From Faecalibacterium sp. (lineage in GTDB: Bacteria; Bacillota; Clostridia; Oscillospirales; Ruminococcaceae): a DNA stretch of 64,000 nucleotides. The notes under the pieces were generated by a model that was given only the letters and a program-made list of their open reading frames with translations, was not told the origin of the DNA and ran no database searches. Below, one piece after another: positions 9,109 to 16,994 of this stretch (position 1 is the first letter of the stretch; each line of letters opens with the position of its first letter). The stretch spans positions 1 through 64,000 of the forward strand of contig JAHHRL010000010.1 of NCBI GenBank assembly GCA_020025825.1, in the 5' to 3' direction. Position numbers and translations under genes: made by a program.

Positions 9109-9149
9109 AAAAAGAGTATCCACAGTGCAGCAGTGGATACTCTTTTTTT
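9109..9149 (+). terminator. Terminator of the muropeptide operon
   Basis: Stem aaagagtatccac with gtggatactcttt and a long T run, just after the serine hydrolase stop. Confidence 0.92.
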
Positions 9150-9165
9150 ATATCATGTTTATCAC

Positions 9166-9212
9166 AAAAAGCAGAGCACCTACTATTGGGAGTAGTAGGT
9201 GCCCTGCTTTTC
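9166..9212 (-). terminator. Terminator of the metallo-hydrolase gene
   Basis: Stem aaaagcag.gcacctacta with tagtaggtgc.ctgctttt, with one internal mismatch. On the minus strand it follows the stop at 9231 and ends in T residues. Confidence 0.85.
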
Positions 9213-9230
9213 ATTACCCTGCGGAGGTAA

Positions 9231-10091
9231 TCAGGCGTCACACTGATACCAGAGTTCCGCTAATCCAAGGCGAGCAACATCTCCTTTGCGGAAGCCGGTT
9301 TCTTCGTAAGCGCCGGTAATAGTTCCATCCAGCAAACCATTTGTCAGGTCCAGATAGTCTTTAATGATTTGCTTGTCAACCGTAACAGCATCATGACCAA
9401 CACCCAGTTTGTCATAATCTGCGGATAGTGCCCATAGCTTTTTCATGGTTTGATTGCAGATTTTGATTAGAGCTGTGTCGTTGTTGGGCTGACGCATTAA
9501 AATAATCCCTGCATTCGCCGTATCACCGCTGAACAAGGTGCGGCTGGTTTTGTCCAAAAAGCAAACTTCACCATCAGAATGGCCGGGCGTATGGATAACT
9601 TGCAGTACACGGCCGCCTAAATCAAACTCCATTCCATCAGCCAAAGGCTTCCATACGTAGGTATCCGGCGTTTTTTCGCTAGGAACCAGCTGCAGCAAAT
9701 CCTCCAGCTTTGCCTCAGGATAACGGATAGGAGCACGGCTTTTTACATAATAGGCACGCAACTGGTTTTCGTCTTCTACACCGAACATTTCTCCCAAACG
9801 GTGAGTCATTTCTATACGCTGGTTTCCATCTGCGGGGTGCAGATAAATATCAGCATCAGGAAATTCAAAGACACCGCCATCATGGTCAAAGTGTCCGTGG
9901 GACAACAAAATCGTTACAGGTTTGTCCGTCAGTGAGTGCACAACCTGTGCGATGTTTCCAATACCGCAGCCGGTATCAATCAGAGCGGCCTTTTCATCGC
10001 CTTCCACCAAAAAGGCATTTACCAGACGGAACTCGCTGATACACCAAGTTTTAGGGGCGATTTGCGTTACTTCATGTTTCAAATTGGTCAT
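9231..10091 (-). CDS. Metallo-beta-lactamase-fold hydrolase
   Basis: A 286-residue MBL-fold enzyme. The zinc-binding motif is LSHGHFDHDGG, further metal ligands are in TPGHSDGEVCF and FSGDTANAG, and GVGHDAV near the C-terminus supplies the last histidine. The family includes glyoxalase II-like thioesterases, lactonases and many unassigned hydrolases, so the substrate cannot be given. The start has a near-perfect aaggaggag site seven bases upstream. It is a single-gene unit with its own terminator. The AT-rich upstream region contains several TATA-like boxes, but I could not fix one promoter. Confidence 0.88.
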   Translation of the reverse strand: MTNLKHEVTQIAPKTWCISEFRLVNAFLVEGDEKAALIDTGCGIGNIAQVVHSLTDKPVTILLSHGHFDHDGGVFEFPDADIYLHPADGNQRIEMTHRLGEMFGVEDENQLRAYYVKSRAPIRYPEAKLEDLLQLVPSEKTPDTYVWKPLADGMEFDLGGRVLQVIHTPGHSDGEVCFLDKTSRTLFSGDTANAGIILMRQPNNDTALIKICNQTMKKLWALSADYDKLGVGHDAVTVDKQIIKDYLDLTNGLLDGTITGAYEETGFRKGDVARLGLAELWYQCDA

Positions 10092-10609
10092 TTTGCTCCT
10101 CCTTATGTATAGTATAAATTATACGTGTTTCAGTGTTACCAAAACGATTTTCAACTTTTGTATGAAAAGAAAGGCCGGTGCATAAAATTAAATTGCAGTA
10201 GATGCAAGGTTACCGGCCATAGCAGTAGAGCAACTGGAAATCTATTTACAGAATATACTATTTTATTTGTGGTTGTAAATGGAAAAAATACTTTTTTTAG
10301 GGAGATAAAAATACGAATTTTATCTGCCCTTAAAATTTAGACCGGATGGAATGCGAACATGAAATAGATAAGCTGCAACTTGTGATGCACACGGACTTTC
10401 AGATATAACAGTACCTGCAAGAAAGCCTGTATGACGAAAAGCAAATACAGGACTGGGAAGTCCCGCATAAAAAATGGAGCCTATGGATAATCCCATACGC
10501 TCCGTTTTGTTGCAGTAGTTTTTGATAGCAGGGCACTTAAATAGCAAGCGGCTTGAGTTTTTTGTGCTTTTCCACTTCGGCTGCTTTTTATGCATGCCCC
10601 TAAAACAGA
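10092..10609. other. Gene-poor gap with two hairpins
   Basis: I see no credible gene here. GGCCGGT (10173-10179) pairs with ACCGGCC (10212-10218) around a shorter inner stem, and agggagataaaa pairs with ttttatctgccct at 10299-10331. The short open frames between 10320 and 10610 do not resemble a known protein and lack ribosome sites; they may be remains of a lost gene. Confidence 0.5.
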
Positions 10610-11164
10610 TTATGACAGTTGTGCTAAGCAAGTGTATAAGTGAACCACAGCATCTGTAAGGCTGGTAAAGCAGCCATCAACATCTGCCAGAGAAATGGCA
10701 TTTTTGTTGGTAGGCTTTTCTACAGAGAGCTGTGCTGCCTCACACCAGCTATCTAAGTAATCGGAAATTTTTTGAATGCTTTCTTTGTCGGTGCAAGCGT
10801 CGATATAGGCATAAGCGTCATAGGAGTGGTCGGGACGATACACAATCTCGATAAGTGTATCGGGAGATTGTGAGTAATGAAATAGTAATTGTCCGCCGCA
10901 TGCTGCAAGTTCAGCGCAGGAATCTTCATAGTCTGTAATTTGCGGGACGGTTTTCAATGTTTGTGTCAAGCAGTTTAAAAGTGCATCGCCATTGTTGGGA
11001 TAGTTCGGGGTATTTTTTTGTGCGTTAATTATATCAAAACAATATTTTTGCCAGTGTGGTGATAGTTTACCTGCTTGTGCACGCAAGATGGATTCGGCAA
11101 GGTCGAACCGGTACGATACAGAGAGTGTGTCCTGTAATTTGCATGTGTTGACATCAGTAAACAT
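10610..11164 (-). CDS. Unknown cytoplasmic protein, 184 residues
   Basis: I do not recognise this protein. It has 184 residues, no signal peptide and no membrane segment. It is fairly acidic and has scattered cysteines (residues 9, 43, 65, 83, 89, 123, 138, 160 and 178 approximately) without a metal-binding spacing. Predicted helices dominate the first half. An aatggagga ribosome site precedes the ATG at 11164, which supports real translation. It is a lone gene between the metallo-hydrolase and the AIM24-like gene. No partner or regulator suggests a function. Confidence 0.6.
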   Translation of the reverse strand: MFTDVNTCKLQDTLSVSYRFDLAESILRAQAGKLSPHWQKYCFDIINAQKNTPNYPNNGDALLNCLTQTLKTVPQITDYEDSCAELAACGGQLLFHYSQSPDTLIEIVYRPDHSYDAYAYIDACTDKESIQKISDYLDSWCEAAQLSVEKPTNKNAISLADVDGCFTSLTDAVVHLYTCLAQLS

Positions 11165-11540
11165 ATTTGATCCTCCATTTATTTGGTATAGTTGTGTATT
11201 AAGGTCTATGTGTATGCTATCACAAAGCCAGTGTCAGTTGCTGTCGAAGTATGCGAAAAGAAAAAAATAATAGTGCAATTCGGTCGTGATAAAGGAAAAA
11301 CAGCACCGAAATGGCGAAACGATGCAATAAAAAGGGCTTCCAAACGAATCCGAGGCAGGAAGGTCGACCGTGTGAAATTTATGGGTAAAGATGATTTTAG
11401 TCGTAAAATTCGTTTACAAGAAAAAATCTTTGTGATAGCTTATAAATAAGCTACCCGTGAAAGGATATGGTTATAGTGCCTATTCTAAATAATGCCTGCT
11501 ATAGCAAATGCTGCTAAAAAGAGGAGTAAGGAGAAAAAGT
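11165..11540 (+). other. Intergenic stretch with an uncertain basic small ORF
   Basis: An open frame at 11192-11449 would encode 85 residues, very rich in Lys and Arg in the second half (GRDKGKTAPKWRNDAIKRAS). No ribosome site precedes its first ATG and I recognise no family, so it may be a gene remnant or chance. Nothing else was found in this stretch. Confidence 0.3.
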
Positions 11541-12218
11541 ATGCGATATGAAATCAAAGGCGGTTCTTTTCCTGTGGTTATTTGTCAGGTAGACAACGGC
11601 GAGAAAATGATTACAGAAAAAGGCTCGATGGTATGGATGAGCCCCAATATGAAGATGGACACCGTCGGTGGTGGTTTAGGAAAAATGTTTTCCAAGGCGT
11701 TTTCCGGCGAAAGTATGTTTCAGAATATTTATACCGCTAAGGGCGACAGCATGATTGCATTCGGCTCCAGTTTTCCGGGGCAAATTAAAGCGATTGAAAT
11801 TGCACCCGGTCAGGAAATGATTTTGCAGAAGAGCGCCTTTTTGGCTGCGGAGGCCGGTGTAGAGCTGTCAATTCACTTTAATAAAAAGCTTGGAGCTGGC
11901 TTTTTCGGCGGCGAAGGCTTTATTATGCAGCGTTTGTCCGGGTATGGCACCGCATTTGTCGAAATTGACGGCGAACTGATAGAGTATGAGCTGGCACCGG
12001 GTCAGCAGATTGTAGTAGATACCGGCAATGTGGCAGGTTTCACGCCCAGTGTAAAAATGGATATTCAGCAGGTGCCCGGCTTAAAGAATGTGTTCTTTGG
12101 CGGCGAAGGCGTGTTTAATACCGTTTTGACAGGCCCGGGACGTATCTGGCTGCAAACGATGCCGATTTCCAATGTCGCAATGTCCATTCGCCCGTATATT
12201 CCTACAGGTAACGGCTAA
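11541..12218 (+). CDS. AIM24/TIGR00266 family protein
   Basis: A 225-residue protein of the AIM24-like TIGR00266 family. These form a beta-rich trimeric fold related to tryptophan RNA-binding attenuation protein; their bacterial role is not established. Family features are the opening YEIKGGSFPVVICQVDNGE, the glycine-rich GGGLGKMFSKAFSGESMF, and the closing GPGRIWLQTMPISNVA. No signal peptide or membrane helix is seen. The ATG at 11541 follows taaggag at the right spacing; an earlier in-frame codon at 11508 is not supported. It is transcribed alone and ends at a terminator shared with the convergent MATE gene. Confidence 0.9.
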   Translation: MRYEIKGGSFPVVICQVDNGEKMITEKGSMVWMSPNMKMDTVGGGLGKMFSKAFSGESMFQNIYTAKGDSMIAFGSSFPGQIKAIEIAPGQEMILQKSAFLAAEAGVELSIHFNKKLGAGFFGGEGFIMQRLSGYGTAFVEIDGELIEYELAPGQQIVVDTGNVAGFTPSVKMDIQQVPGLKNVFFGGEGVFNTVLTGPGRIWLQTMPISNVAMSIRPYIPTGNG

Positions 12219-12227
12219 ACAATCAAT

Positions 12228-12268
12228 AAAAAAAGGCTCGCTGTAAATTTTACAGCGAGCCTTTTTTT
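12228..12268. terminator. Bidirectional terminator
   Basis: The near-perfect palindrome ggctcgctgtaaa / tttacagcgagcc, with A and T runs on either side, lies between two convergent genes and can serve both. Confidence 0.93.
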
Positions 12269-13613
12269 ATACGGTTACATGGGGGTGCTTACGCATATAG
12301 TAAACACCGTATAAGTCAGCTAAAATCCAGCCGATAGGAATTGCACACCAAATACCAGTTACACCAATAGCAGGAATGGGGGCGAACAGATAAGCAAGAA
12401 GAACACGAGTGCCCAAGGAAATTACAGTTAGTACCAGCGACATAGAAGGAATACCAATACCCCGATAGTAACCATATAGCAAAAACAAAAGACCGATACC
12501 GCAGTAAAATGCACCTTCAATGTGCAGGTAGGATACACCAATTTGGATAATAGCAGTTTCCGAAGAATCAATAAAAAGCTGCATGAGCCATGGTGCTGTT
12601 AAGAAAACCAGAATAGAAATGACAAGGCAAAAACTGAAAGATACGGCAACAGCACTTTTGGTGCCTTTCCGTACACGGTCGCAGTTGCCTGCACCATGAT
12701 TTTGCGAGATAAACAGGGAATAAGCGTTTGCAAATTCCTGCGCCGGCATATAAGCAAAGGAATCGATTTTAACCGCAGCGGCAAAAGCGGCCATAACAAC
12801 CGTGCCAAAACTGTTTACAAGGCCCTGAATCATCAAAATACCAAAGTTCATAACGGATTGCTGAATGCAAGAAGCCATGGAGAACTGCCAAATCTGCGAA
12901 AAGATTTTTTTGTCGAACAAACAAGTGCGGTGTTGTTCTTGCTTTACATGGGGACGCAGGGAAGGCTCAGTCAGCCAAGTGTACACACCCAAACCAACAC
13001 CGGAAATGCCCTGCGAAAAAATGGTGGCAAAAGCTGCACCACGGATACCCCACTGAAACACAATAACAAAAAGTAAGTCCAGCACAATATTCAGCCCGGC
13101 GGATATTGCTAAAAAGCAAAGGGGCACAAAGGAGTTGCCCTGTGCACGAAGTAAAAAGGAAAAGTAATTATACAAAAAGACAAAGACAAGGCCCATAAAG
13201 ATAACTTGTACATAGGCTTTCATAGTGTCATAAATGTCGGTGGGGGCATTTAGTATGTGCAAGATGGGGTCGGTGAATACGAAAACAACCACATTGATAA
13301 AAATCGTAACGCACCCAATCAGGACAAAAGAGGCCGTGGCGCTTTCTTGTAGTTTAGAGTAATCCTTGGCACCGAAGCAGCTGGAAAATACAGCACCGCT
13401 GCCCATACACAGGCCGATTAAAATAGAGGTGAGAAAGGTCATAAGGGTGTACGTGGAGCCAACAGCAGCTAACGCATCTACGCCGATGTACTTGCCAACG
13501 ATAAGGGTATCAGCGATATTATAGCATTGCTGCAAAAGGTTGCCTACAATCATAGGCAAGGCAAAGCGCAGCATGGTTTTGGTTACGTTTCCTTGCGTTA
13601 AATCGTTTTTCAT
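12267..13613 (-). CDS. MATE family efflux transporter
   Basis: A 448-residue multidrug and toxic compound extrusion transporter with about 12 membrane segments in two MatE halves. These pumps export organic cations or other compounds using a sodium or proton gradient. The N-terminus (GNVTKTMLRFALPMIVGNLLQ) and the motif IADTLIVGKYIGVDALAAVG are typical. The second half begins near FSQIWQFSMAS. I place the start at the ATG 13613, preceded by gaggt, and not at 13676, because the extra 21 residues are not family-like. The gene stands alone; substrate is unknown. Confidence 0.92.
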   Translation of the reverse strand: MKNDLTQGNVTKTMLRFALPMIVGNLLQQCYNIADTLIVGKYIGVDALAAVGSTYTLMTFLTSILIGLCMGSGAVFSSCFGAKDYSKLQESATASFVLIGCVTIFINVVVFVFTDPILHILNAPTDIYDTMKAYVQVIFMGLVFVFLYNYFSFLLRAQGNSFVPLCFLAISAGLNIVLDLLFVIVFQWGIRGAAFATIFSQGISGVGLGVYTWLTEPSLRPHVKQEQHRTCLFDKKIFSQIWQFSMASCIQQSVMNFGILMIQGLVNSFGTVVMAAFAAAVKIDSFAYMPAQEFANAYSLFISQNHGAGNCDRVRKGTKSAVAVSFSFCLVISILVFLTAPWLMQLFIDSSETAIIQIGVSYLHIEGAFYCGIGLLFLLYGYYRGIGIPSMSLVLTVISLGTRVLLAYLFAPIPAIGVTGIWCAIPIGWILADLYGVYYMRKHPHVTV

Positions 13614-13674
13614 ACAATACCTCACAAGTGATTTTGCTATCCTGCTAATGATACAACAAGTTTGTTTTATGCGC

Positions 13675-13714
13675 AAGAAAAACCGGCCTCTGCAAGCAGA
13701 AGCCGGTTTTATAG
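13675..13714. terminator. Terminator after the PLP decarboxylase
   Basis: Stem aaaaccggc.tctgc with gcaga.gccggtttt. On the minus strand it follows the stop of the decarboxylase at 13717 and ends in a T run. Confidence 0.9.
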
Positions 13715-13716
13715 AT

Positions 13717-15051
13717 TTACTTTAATACATCGACGGTGCTTACACCGTAGTGTGCAAATAATTTCAATGCCTCGGGACCTATCCGTTCGCCGGATACAGC
13801 AATCGGGATAGCAGGCGGGCAAGCAACGGTAGGTGCACCGCAGATGCGCCCAAGTGCCTGCTGCGCAGGAATCATCTCATGTGGCGCAAACAGTGCTTGC
13901 CGAACGGAAACAACTTGTTCCCCTTTTGCCAGAGGCAAAGCCTTGCGAGTAGCAGGGCCTGCTGTATTTTTGCCTAAAATCTGAACCAGACGTTCCAGGT
14001 CTTGTACCTTGTTTTCCGGGGTAAGCATCAAAACCAAGGATTCCGGGTCAGCATATTCACATTCAATGTGATGCTGACGGAGCAAGTCGGCCAGCTCAGT
14101 GCCGGATTGCTTTGCACTTGCACAGATGGTTAGACGGAGCGGGTCAGTGTGTTCCAGCTCCCAGCCGTTTTCGGTCAGTGCAGTACGTGTGTGGTCCAAC
14201 TGGGTACACATGGCAGATAAGCGCTGCGAAAAGTCGTCCGCCAGATAAGCGTTGCATCGGTCCAGCGAAGCCATAATCAAATACGACGGACTGGTGGAGC
14301 CAAACAATGCCATGGCAGCTTTTGCGTTTTCCCGTAAAGCAGGGGACGTGTTTTTGCTCATGTGCAGGTAGGCGCCGCCGGTTAATACCGGCAGGGTCTT
14401 ATGCGCCGAGTCACAGCAAAGGTCAGCACCAAGGTCCATGGGATGACACGCAGGTGTTAAAAAGTGCAGATAGGCACCGTGTGCGTTATCTACCAGCAGC
14501 TTTGTGCCATGTCGGTGGCATACCTCTGCAAGCGCAGCCACATCTGCAATGCCGCCCAGATAGTCCGGACTGGTAATGTATACAGCTGCCGGCAGCTGTG
14601 GCATCTGCGATAAGGTGCTTTCCAGATTCTGCGCAGAGATAGGGCATCCACATAGGGAATGGCTGCCGCCGTCCGGCCATAACCATTCCACTTGGAAATC
14701 CAGCAAGGCAGATGCAAAAACAAAGGATTTATGCACGTTGCGCGCCGCCAGAATCAGCGGAGCAGCCCCTGCAGGGCGGTGCGTAATGGCAAGGTACAAC
14801 ATGGCACGGATACATTGGCTGGAGCCTTCGGCAGAATATACGGTGCGTCCGGTTCCAAACAGTGCAGTAGCATTTGCCTCGCTTTGCGCAATGATGCCAT
14901 CGGCCTCATACAGAGCATCTGCCCCGGAAACCTCAGTGATGTCATAAGGTTCGCAGCCAAGCAGCGGCGTGCCCTTATGGCCCGGCATATGAAACCGTGC
15001 GGTATCACTGGCTGCATAGGCAGTCAAAAAATCCCAGATAGGTGTCTGCAT
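13717..15051 (-). CDS. Orn/Lys/Arg decarboxylase-like PLP enzyme, short form
   Basis: A 444-residue fold-type I PLP enzyme of the Orn/Lys/Arg decarboxylase group, lacking the N-terminal wing domain of the long enzymes. ARFHMPGHKG is at residues 18-27. Asp188 in LLVDNAHG should hold the pyridine nitrogen, and Lys218 in CCDSAHKTLPVLTG should form the Schiff base. Short enzymes of this class decarboxylate basic amino acids to make polyamine precursors; the exact substrate is open. Its ATG lies four bases after the SCIFF maturase stop, and its gagga ribosome site lies inside the maturase's last codons, so translation is probably coupled. Confidence 0.87.
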   Translation of the reverse strand: MQTPIWDFLTAYAASDTARFHMPGHKGTPLLGCEPYDITEVSGADALYEADGIIAQSEANATALFGTGRTVYSAEGSSQCIRAMLYLAITHRPAGAAPLILAARNVHKSFVFASALLDFQVEWLWPDGGSHSLCGCPISAQNLESTLSQMPQLPAAVYITSPDYLGGIADVAALAEVCHRHGTKLLVDNAHGAYLHFLTPACHPMDLGADLCCDSAHKTLPVLTGGAYLHMSKNTSPALRENAKAAMALFGSTSPSYLIMASLDRCNAYLADDFSQRLSAMCTQLDHTRTALTENGWELEHTDPLRLTICASAKQSGTELADLLRQHHIECEYADPESLVLMLTPENKVQDLERLVQILGKNTAGPATRKALPLAKGEQVVSVRQALFAPHEMIPAQQALGRICGAPTVACPPAIPIAVSGERIGPEALKLFAHYGVSTVDVLK

Positions 15052-15055
15052 GCAA

Positions 15056-16441
15056 TTAGTCCTCTTTTGCAGTTTCCTCAGCGACCTTCATCATAATAGC
15101 GCACTCGATACGCTTGCGGAACAGCTCGCAGCCGGGCTCGTAAACGCCACGGATGCTGCCGGTAGCGTGGAATGCGTTTGCAGCACAGCCGCCGGAGCAG
15201 TACAGCTTTGCCCAGCAATCTGCACACTCGGGACGAGCATAAGCGTTGCAGCTGCGGAATTCTTCACGCAGATTGGTGTTGGTAACGCCGTTCCAAACAT
15301 CGCCCAGCTTGTAGCTTTCTTCGCCAACAAACTGGTGGCAGGGGTACAAATCGCCCCAAGGAGTAACAGCCATATATTCCGTTCCGGAACCACAGCCGGA
15401 AATGCGCTTGTAAACGCAGGGGCCGCCGGTCAGGTCCAGCATATAGTGGTAGAAGGTGATAGGCTTGCCTTCCTTTTTACGGCGCAGCATATCCTTAGCC
15501 AGGATTTCGTACTGCTCCTTAACGATTTCCAAATCCTCCGGAGTCAGAGCAGCGGGGTCACCCTCAGCACAAACAACGGGCTCCATGCTCAGCTCGGTAA
15601 AGCCCAAGTCAGCCATGTGGAACAGGTCCTTGGTAAAGTCGGGGTTTGCATGGGTAAAGGTGCCACGCATATAGTATTCCTTATTGCCGCGTGCTGCTAC
15701 CAGCTTCTGGAACTTAGGAACAATGCGGTCGTAGCTGCCGTTGCCTGCATAGTCAACACGAGTACGGTCGTTGATTTCCTTACGGCCGTCCAAAGACAGA
15801 ACAACGTTGCTCATCTCACGGTTTGCAAACTCAATCACATCGTCATCAATCAGCATGCCGTTAGTGGTCAGGGTAAAGCGGAAGTTTTTGCCACGCTCCT
15901 TTTCTACGCTGCGGGCGTAGGCAACCAGCTGCTTGACCACATCCCAGTTCATCAGGGGCTCACCACCAAAAAAGTCAACTTCCAAATTGCGGCGGGTACC
16001 GGAGTGGTCCATCAGGAAATCCAGTGCCTGCTTGCCGACTTCAAAGCTCATCAAAGCACGGTCACCGTGGTACTTGCCCTGACTTGCAAAGCAGTAGGAG
16101 CAGTTCAGGTTGCAGGTGTGTGCAACGTGCAGGCACAGAGCCTTGACAACGTCGCCGGAACGCTGCTTGAAGGTACCTGCCATATCCGCAAAGGTATCGG
16201 GAGTAAACAGCTTGCCGGCCTTAATCAGGTCTTCAACGTCGCTGATGCACAGGCGGATGTCTTCCTCGGTGACGTCAGGACGAGAACCGTACTTAGCCAT
16301 CATAGCCTCTACGATTTGGTCGGGGGTGTTATTTTCATACATAGCGATGATGTCGTAAGCGACTTCATCAACAGCATGAATAGAGCCGGAACAGCTGTCC
16401 AGCACAATGTTGTAGCCATTGAGTTGATACTGATGTACCAT
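15056..16441 (-). CDS. SCIFF peptide radical-SAM maturase (thioether-forming)
   Basis: A 461-residue radical-SAM/SPASM enzyme of the SCIFF maturase family. The characterised member CteB forms Cys-Thr thioether crosslinks. The [4Fe-4S] cluster that binds SAM uses Cys110, Cys114 and Cys117 (HTCNLNCSYC). The N-terminal 100 residues form the peptide-recognition region. The SPASM part has the expected cysteines from GCGSGTEYMAV through YPCHQF, ARPECADCWAKLYCSGGC and PGCELF. A strong ggaggaacc site precedes the ATG. The SCIFF precursor lies just upstream with a terminator between them, so some transcripts would stop after the precursor. Family identification is firm; the biological role of SCIFF remains unknown. 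Confidence 0.97.
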   Translation of the reverse strand: MVHQYQLNGYNIVLDSCSGSIHAVDEVAYDIIAMYENNTPDQIVEAMMAKYGSRPDVTEEDIRLCISDVEDLIKAGKLFTPDTFADMAGTFKQRSGDVVKALCLHVAHTCNLNCSYCFASQGKYHGDRALMSFEVGKQALDFLMDHSGTRRNLEVDFFGGEPLMNWDVVKQLVAYARSVEKERGKNFRFTLTTNGMLIDDDVIEFANREMSNVVLSLDGRKEINDRTRVDYAGNGSYDRIVPKFQKLVAARGNKEYYMRGTFTHANPDFTKDLFHMADLGFTELSMEPVVCAEGDPAALTPEDLEIVKEQYEILAKDMLRRKKEGKPITFYHYMLDLTGGPCVYKRISGCGSGTEYMAVTPWGDLYPCHQFVGEESYKLGDVWNGVTNTNLREEFRSCNAYARPECADCWAKLYCSGGCAANAFHATGSIRGVYEPGCELFRKRIECAIMMKVAEETAKED

Positions 16442-16490
16442 AAAAAGGTTCCTCCGTTATATTGGGATTTGTTTTGATGTAAATAGACAG

Positions 16491-16526
16491 AAAAAGGTGC
16501 CGCCGGAAAACGGCGGCACCTTTTTG
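16491..16526 (-). terminator. Hairpin terminator between SCIFF precursor and maturase
   Basis: Stem aaaaaggtgccgccg with cggcggcaccttttt. Partial read-through would give far more precursor mRNA than maturase mRNA. Confidence 0.9.
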
Positions 16527-16538
16527 ATTGAAAACTGA

Positions 16539-16685
16539 TTACTTATCAGAGTTCTCGCACTTCTGGTTAGCAACACCGCAGCTGGTCTTGCAAGCAGACT
16601 GGCAAGAGGTCTGGCACTCGCCGCAACCGCCGTTCTTTGCGCTCTCGCACAGGTTACGGGTCTCAAGAGTCTTGATTCTTTCCAT
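16539..16685 (-). CDS. SCIFF ribosomally made precursor peptide
   Basis: A 48-residue precursor of the six-cysteines-in-forty-five-residues family. The conserved core is CGECQTSCQSACKTSC, giving Cys21, 24, 28, 32, 36 and 43. A seventh cysteine at position 13, in NLCESAKNGG, falls just before the usual core. The leader begins MERIKTLETR. A gggag site precedes the ATG at 16685; an upstream in-frame ATG is not family-like. The maturase is expected to link cysteine sulfur to threonine residues within the core. No dedicated protease or exporter gene is next to it, as is usual for this family. Confidence 0.97.
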   Translation of the reverse strand: MERIKTLETRNLCESAKNGGCGECQTSCQSACKTSCGVANQKCENSDK

Positions 16686-16921
16686 AATACAAATCTCCCA
16701 TCTTTGCGTTTTGTAAGTATTTTTGCAAATGCTCACAATTCGACATTTAGTTTAACTGTTTAAAAATGCTAACATAAAAAGAGAAAAAAGTCAAGTGATT
16801 TTACCGAGTGCAGCGTGTCTTTGACAAACAGCAGCACTATTATATCTATAAGGTAAAAGCATTCGCAAAAACAGGCATATATCTTGCCGGACAGCAGCCC
16901 TGTTTGGCGTATCGCTTTAAG

Positions 16922-16956
16922 CAAAAACAGCTCTTCCCCAAAAGGAGAAAAGCTGC
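16922..16956 (-). terminator. Terminator of the Fe-alcohol dehydrogenase
   Basis: Read on the minus strand, agcttttctcc pairs fully with ggggaagagct around a tttt loop and is followed by ttttt. It lies about 40 bases after the stop. Confidence 0.85.
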
Positions 16957-16994
16957 CTTTGCAAAAGTATAAAAGTAGTATGGGGAAGCAAAAA

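Noticed and set aside
10320..10631. Minus-strand frame of 103 codons
   Set aside because: No ribosome site, no recognisable family, unlikely composition; kept only as part of an unexplained gap.
15050..16477. Open frame of 475 codons opposite the SCIFF maturase
   Set aside because: Antisense mirror of a certain radical-SAM gene with no domain of its own.
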